Below, piece by piece: positions 61,141 through 64,000 of a DNA stretch of 64,000 bases. Origin of the DNA: Loxodes magnus (taxonomy: Eukaryota; Ciliophora; Karyorelictea; Loxodida; Loxodidae). The notes under the pieces were generated by a model, which was given only the letters and a program-made list of their open reading frames with translations, did not search any database and was not told the origin of the DNA. Position 1 is the first letter of the stretch; every line of letters starts with the position of its first letter. The translations under genes and the position numbers were made by a program. Where the stretch lies: contig CAMPDV010001070.1 in the NCBI GenBank assembly GCA_946699065.1, positions 57,501 to 121,500 on the forward strand. Direction: 5' to 3'.

Positions 61141-61984
61141 AGAGATTTCGAGTTTTGAATCCAATTTCTAAAGAAGAAAGTAATTTAAAACTTAAAAATA
61201 CTACAGCTTATGAATCTTACTTCTCTAGCCCTTCTAAAGAACAATATAACTCTTACAAGCTACTCATATGATCAAAATCAAAGCCATTCTACTGTTGAGA
61301 AATATATTTAACTCTAAGCTGATTTTTCTTTCTATTACTCTCTTTATAAGACCAACAATATGAATTATGTGTATGATTACAGAGCAACAAGTAAATTAAT
61401 GCTCTCATTTAGCATACTTACTTTAAGAATCTTGCATAGGGTTTATTATACTATCATTTAAGCTTATTTTTACCTAAGAACTTAAATCTAAGCAAATATA
61501 AGTTACACTGCTTATCTTACTATCAAAATACTCTATATAATCATATCAAACTTTAGCATAACTAACTATAGCTATATGCTTATTATATCAAAAAGCAAGA
61601 GAACCAACATTAATACAGTATTAGCTTACTAAAACTCAAATAGTACCTATTATTTTTATGCTAAGAAATAAAAGAAATTGTCTATTCTTTAAATGCAAGA
61701 GATTGGTATTATTTCAATAAGAGTGAAATTACTAAGAATTTTTCATCTTTAATAATCTTAAACTAAAATACTAGTTATTATCATTCTTTCCTATTAGTTA
61801 TAATGATAAAGCCATTTAAGTATTATGGATATAGTACCAGTTCTCAATAGCTATTTACTATACTTTTTATCTATGTGCAAAATATTAAAAATGTAATTTT
61901 CTAATTCCCAATTTAAAGAGCATCAATAATCGTAAGATGCTTGATACTCTTTAGCGTCAGTCTACTCCTTCCTATACATAGTAA
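61141..61984. other. No supported gene
   Basis: Mixed composition; possible decayed coding on the minus strand, not followed. Confidence 0.25.
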
Positions 61985-62170
61985 TATCTTTAACTCTAAA
62001 TATTAATTTTAAAATAATCTTTCTTCTAAGCTATCTGTTTCTATATTAGTTATTAGATGTTACTCGTTTGCTATTAGTAGATTATATTATCCATCATACT
62101 TAACTTTAAAATATGATTATACTTCTATGGTATCTTTAATATCTTAGATATTTGCTAATGAAAGTGAGTA
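61985..62170 (-). pseudogene. G1 family copy (fourth)
   Basis: Starts Phe-Ile-Ser-Lys-Tyr-Leu-Arg-Tyr-Gln-Arg-Tyr-His-Arg-Ser-Ile-Ile in the family frame, matching 56246 leftwards. A TGA follows after about 23 codons and the Lys-Gln-Pro-Thr core is lost. Same orientation as the 56-kb copy. Confidence 0.45.
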
Positions 62171-63341
62171 TATCGCTAGTATCTCTTTTTGTATTTATTT
62201 AATTAATGAATCACTTAGTTTCTACCTAATATAAGCTAAATGATTTGCTTATTGATAAAGAATCATATTTTTTAAAATATCTAATCTAAAGAATGACAAA
62301 AGCAAAACTTTTAATTATCTGACTATATCTAATAACTTAGAGAAGCCTCTAGCTGGATTCAAGTTCTAAAAGGAAAATTTTCAAATAATTATTCTATTTA
62401 GGTAGGTTTTTGAAATATTTGACTATCAAGCAAGCATTCATAATATAGTAATCTCTGTTTGAAGAAGAAAATCAATAAATCATCCTACCTTATACATTAA
62501 GACACCGTTCTGAGTTTATATAAAGTGAGAACTTAGTTGCTTTAAACTACTCAAATTAATTTTTGAATTATTTATTTATTAGACACAAGGATTAAATACA
62601 AAACTAAGGGTTAAAACTTTAGTGTAATGATCAAATTGTTTTGTGAAAGTTTAGATTTATTTGAGTTTTTCTTCAGAAAGTAAATTTTTATAGTTTATTG
62701 ACACTATAAATTCCTTTTTTAGTCTCTTTACTTAGACAAAATAGTATTAATAGCTTCAATTATCCAATATAGTTAAGATTCACAAATATTTAATCTTAGA
62801 TAGAGATTAATCATTCACTTTAATATAGAGATATCTTTAAAGATATTAATTTTGTTACTTTTTATTGTATTGCAGTATTAAAATGATCAGAAACTCTTCA
62901 ATCACCTGTCTTTTTATATTCTTAAATGCTTAAATAATGTTACTTATATCTGACTAGAGTAAGTATTAGTTATAATAAAATTGAAATTTAAGCGAAAATT
63001 GATTTTATTCTTATCCTAAACCTTTGAATTCTCTATTTGATACCCTTTTCTTTCTATCTTTTGCTATTATTGATGATGAAATTGAAAGAGCTAGTTTTTA
63101 ATTATCTAACCTTATAGTTTATTTTATTTATAATCTTATTGCTAATTATATGACTTAAGAGGTACTATCATAATTAAGATCTGCTACTTTTAAAAACTTA
63201 CTTTTACTATTTATTTAATTGAAAAATTTAAAAGAAGGAATTTAAAAGAGAAACCTAGGAATTCAATCAAATTAGACTTTTAGCTTTTTACGAGTGACAA
63301 AGGTTGAAGGCTCATTTATAATAGAGAAGGACGTACATAAG
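62171..63341. other. No supported gene
   Basis: AT-rich with a C/T-richer patch at 62990-63140; nothing recognised. Confidence 0.3.
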
Positions 63342-63827
63342 ATGACTATTATTTAACCATTTGAAGAATAAGAAGAAATTAGTGATGATAGGTAAATAAA
63401 AGATACAATTAAAAAGGAATAAAAGTAGGAAAATATTAAAGTTTAAGTTTATAGAAGAGAAATTGTAAGATATAGCTCTAGAAAGCGTCTAGATTAGAAG
63501 ATTGTTATATAAACAATATTAATACATGAAGATGATACTTATTAGAAAAGTATCAGATCATATAAGAGGTTATAGCTAGATTAAGTTCTAATAAATCGAA
63601 GATTACCTTAATTCTAAGCGCTATTTAAGTTAAACAAACTGTCAATAGGACTATCCTTTTTAAATATTGGAAAATTTACTACTTAAGCTTAATAGTTAAA
63701 GGTTAAAAAATATTATCAATAATAGAAGAGCAATAAATAGCAAAGACTGAATCAAGCTCGAGTAATCAGCATTTCCTGCAATCATTATAATAACTCTAAG
63801 AATATTTACCTTTGTAAGCACTAATGA
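63342..63827 (+). CDS. G2 family protein, 161 aa, apparently intact
   Basis: ATG 63342 to TGA 63825-63827, 161 codons with no internal TGA; several TGAs in the interval are all out of frame. It is Gln-rich because many TAA/TAG codons are used. The N-terminus is acidic (Glu-Glu-Gln-Glu-Glu), then Lys/Arg-rich. The conserved core is Tyr-Lys-Arg-Leu-Gln-Leu-Asp-Gln-Val-Leu, against Phe-Lys-Arg-Leu-Gln-Gln-Asp-Leu-Val in the other copies. It ends with a Gln-Gln-Leu-Lys-Val helix and a Cys/His-containing tail. It aligns with 57.69-58.26 kb over most of its length but is shorter. This is the best-preserved gene in the window. Function unknown; the lack of damage suggests recent activity of its element. 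Confidence 0.6.
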
Positions 63828-64000
63828 TATCCTAAACTTCTTCTGTACTATAATTTGGTACTTAAATATTGTAAGTATAATAGAAGGATATAAAAAAAAC
63901 TGAAGTTAGTTATTGTCTATGAAGTTTTGTAAGAAAGTACTACGTTAAGTTGCAAAAATATTTAAAATTTTTATTTGTAAAGTAACTACAAAAGAAACAT
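63828..64000. other. Window end
   Basis: Short flank; nothing recognised. Confidence 0.3.

Overview
The window looks like germline (micronuclear) DNA of a ciliate of the Tetrahymena type. It is very AT-rich, and almost no long frame exists under the standard code. Several long frames appear once TAA and TAG are read as glutamine and TGA is the only stop. Paralogous copies inside the window swap TAG for TAA at matching codons, which supports that reading. No chromosome breakage sequence, telomere run or intact housekeeping gene was found. Most of the sequence resembles internally eliminated, transposon-derived DNA in which gene families survive as decayed copies. Species is an inference.

Layout. 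1-3.1 kb: a 273-codon frame entering from the left edge, AT-rich DNA, then a decayed coding cluster. 3.6-3.9 kb: a degenerate piece of small-subunit rRNA. 4.4-11.2 kb: decayed genes, of which about 7.5-11.15 kb is the left arm of a large inverted repeat (IR1). 11.7-17.2 kb: several TGA-free frames without a recognised family. 18.26-18.43 kb: a tRNA-Thr(AGU)-like gene facing the 3' half of a second tRNA. 18.5-24.7 kb: AT-rich, no gene seen. 24.75-25.5 kb: a coiled-coil, ORF1-like protein on the minus strand. 26.1-29.7 and 41.75-45.3 kb: the two arms of a second inverted repeat (IR2) around a 12-kb core. The core holds a GC-rich island at 32.66-33.19 kb, a CCHC zinc-knuckle (gag-like) remnant near 39.0 kb and a compact element with pseudoknot pairing near 40.9 kb. 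The right IR2 arm carries a 1.16-kb retroelement-like insertion. 47.6-52.4 kb: two diverged direct copies of one gene flanking a segment with an abrupt strand-composition flip. 52.9-58.7 kb: minus-strand genes and the right IR1 arm. 59-64 kb: further copies, ending in an apparently intact 161-residue member of one family.

The most useful internal evidence is comparison of copies. Families here called G1, G2 and G3 (labels mine) recur two to four times in both orientations, so the window can be read as a pile-up of related, nested and inverted mobile elements. Function of G1-G3 is unknown. All coordinates of decayed genes and repeat arms are hand-read and approximate, and reading frames were chosen by eye plus TGA counts.
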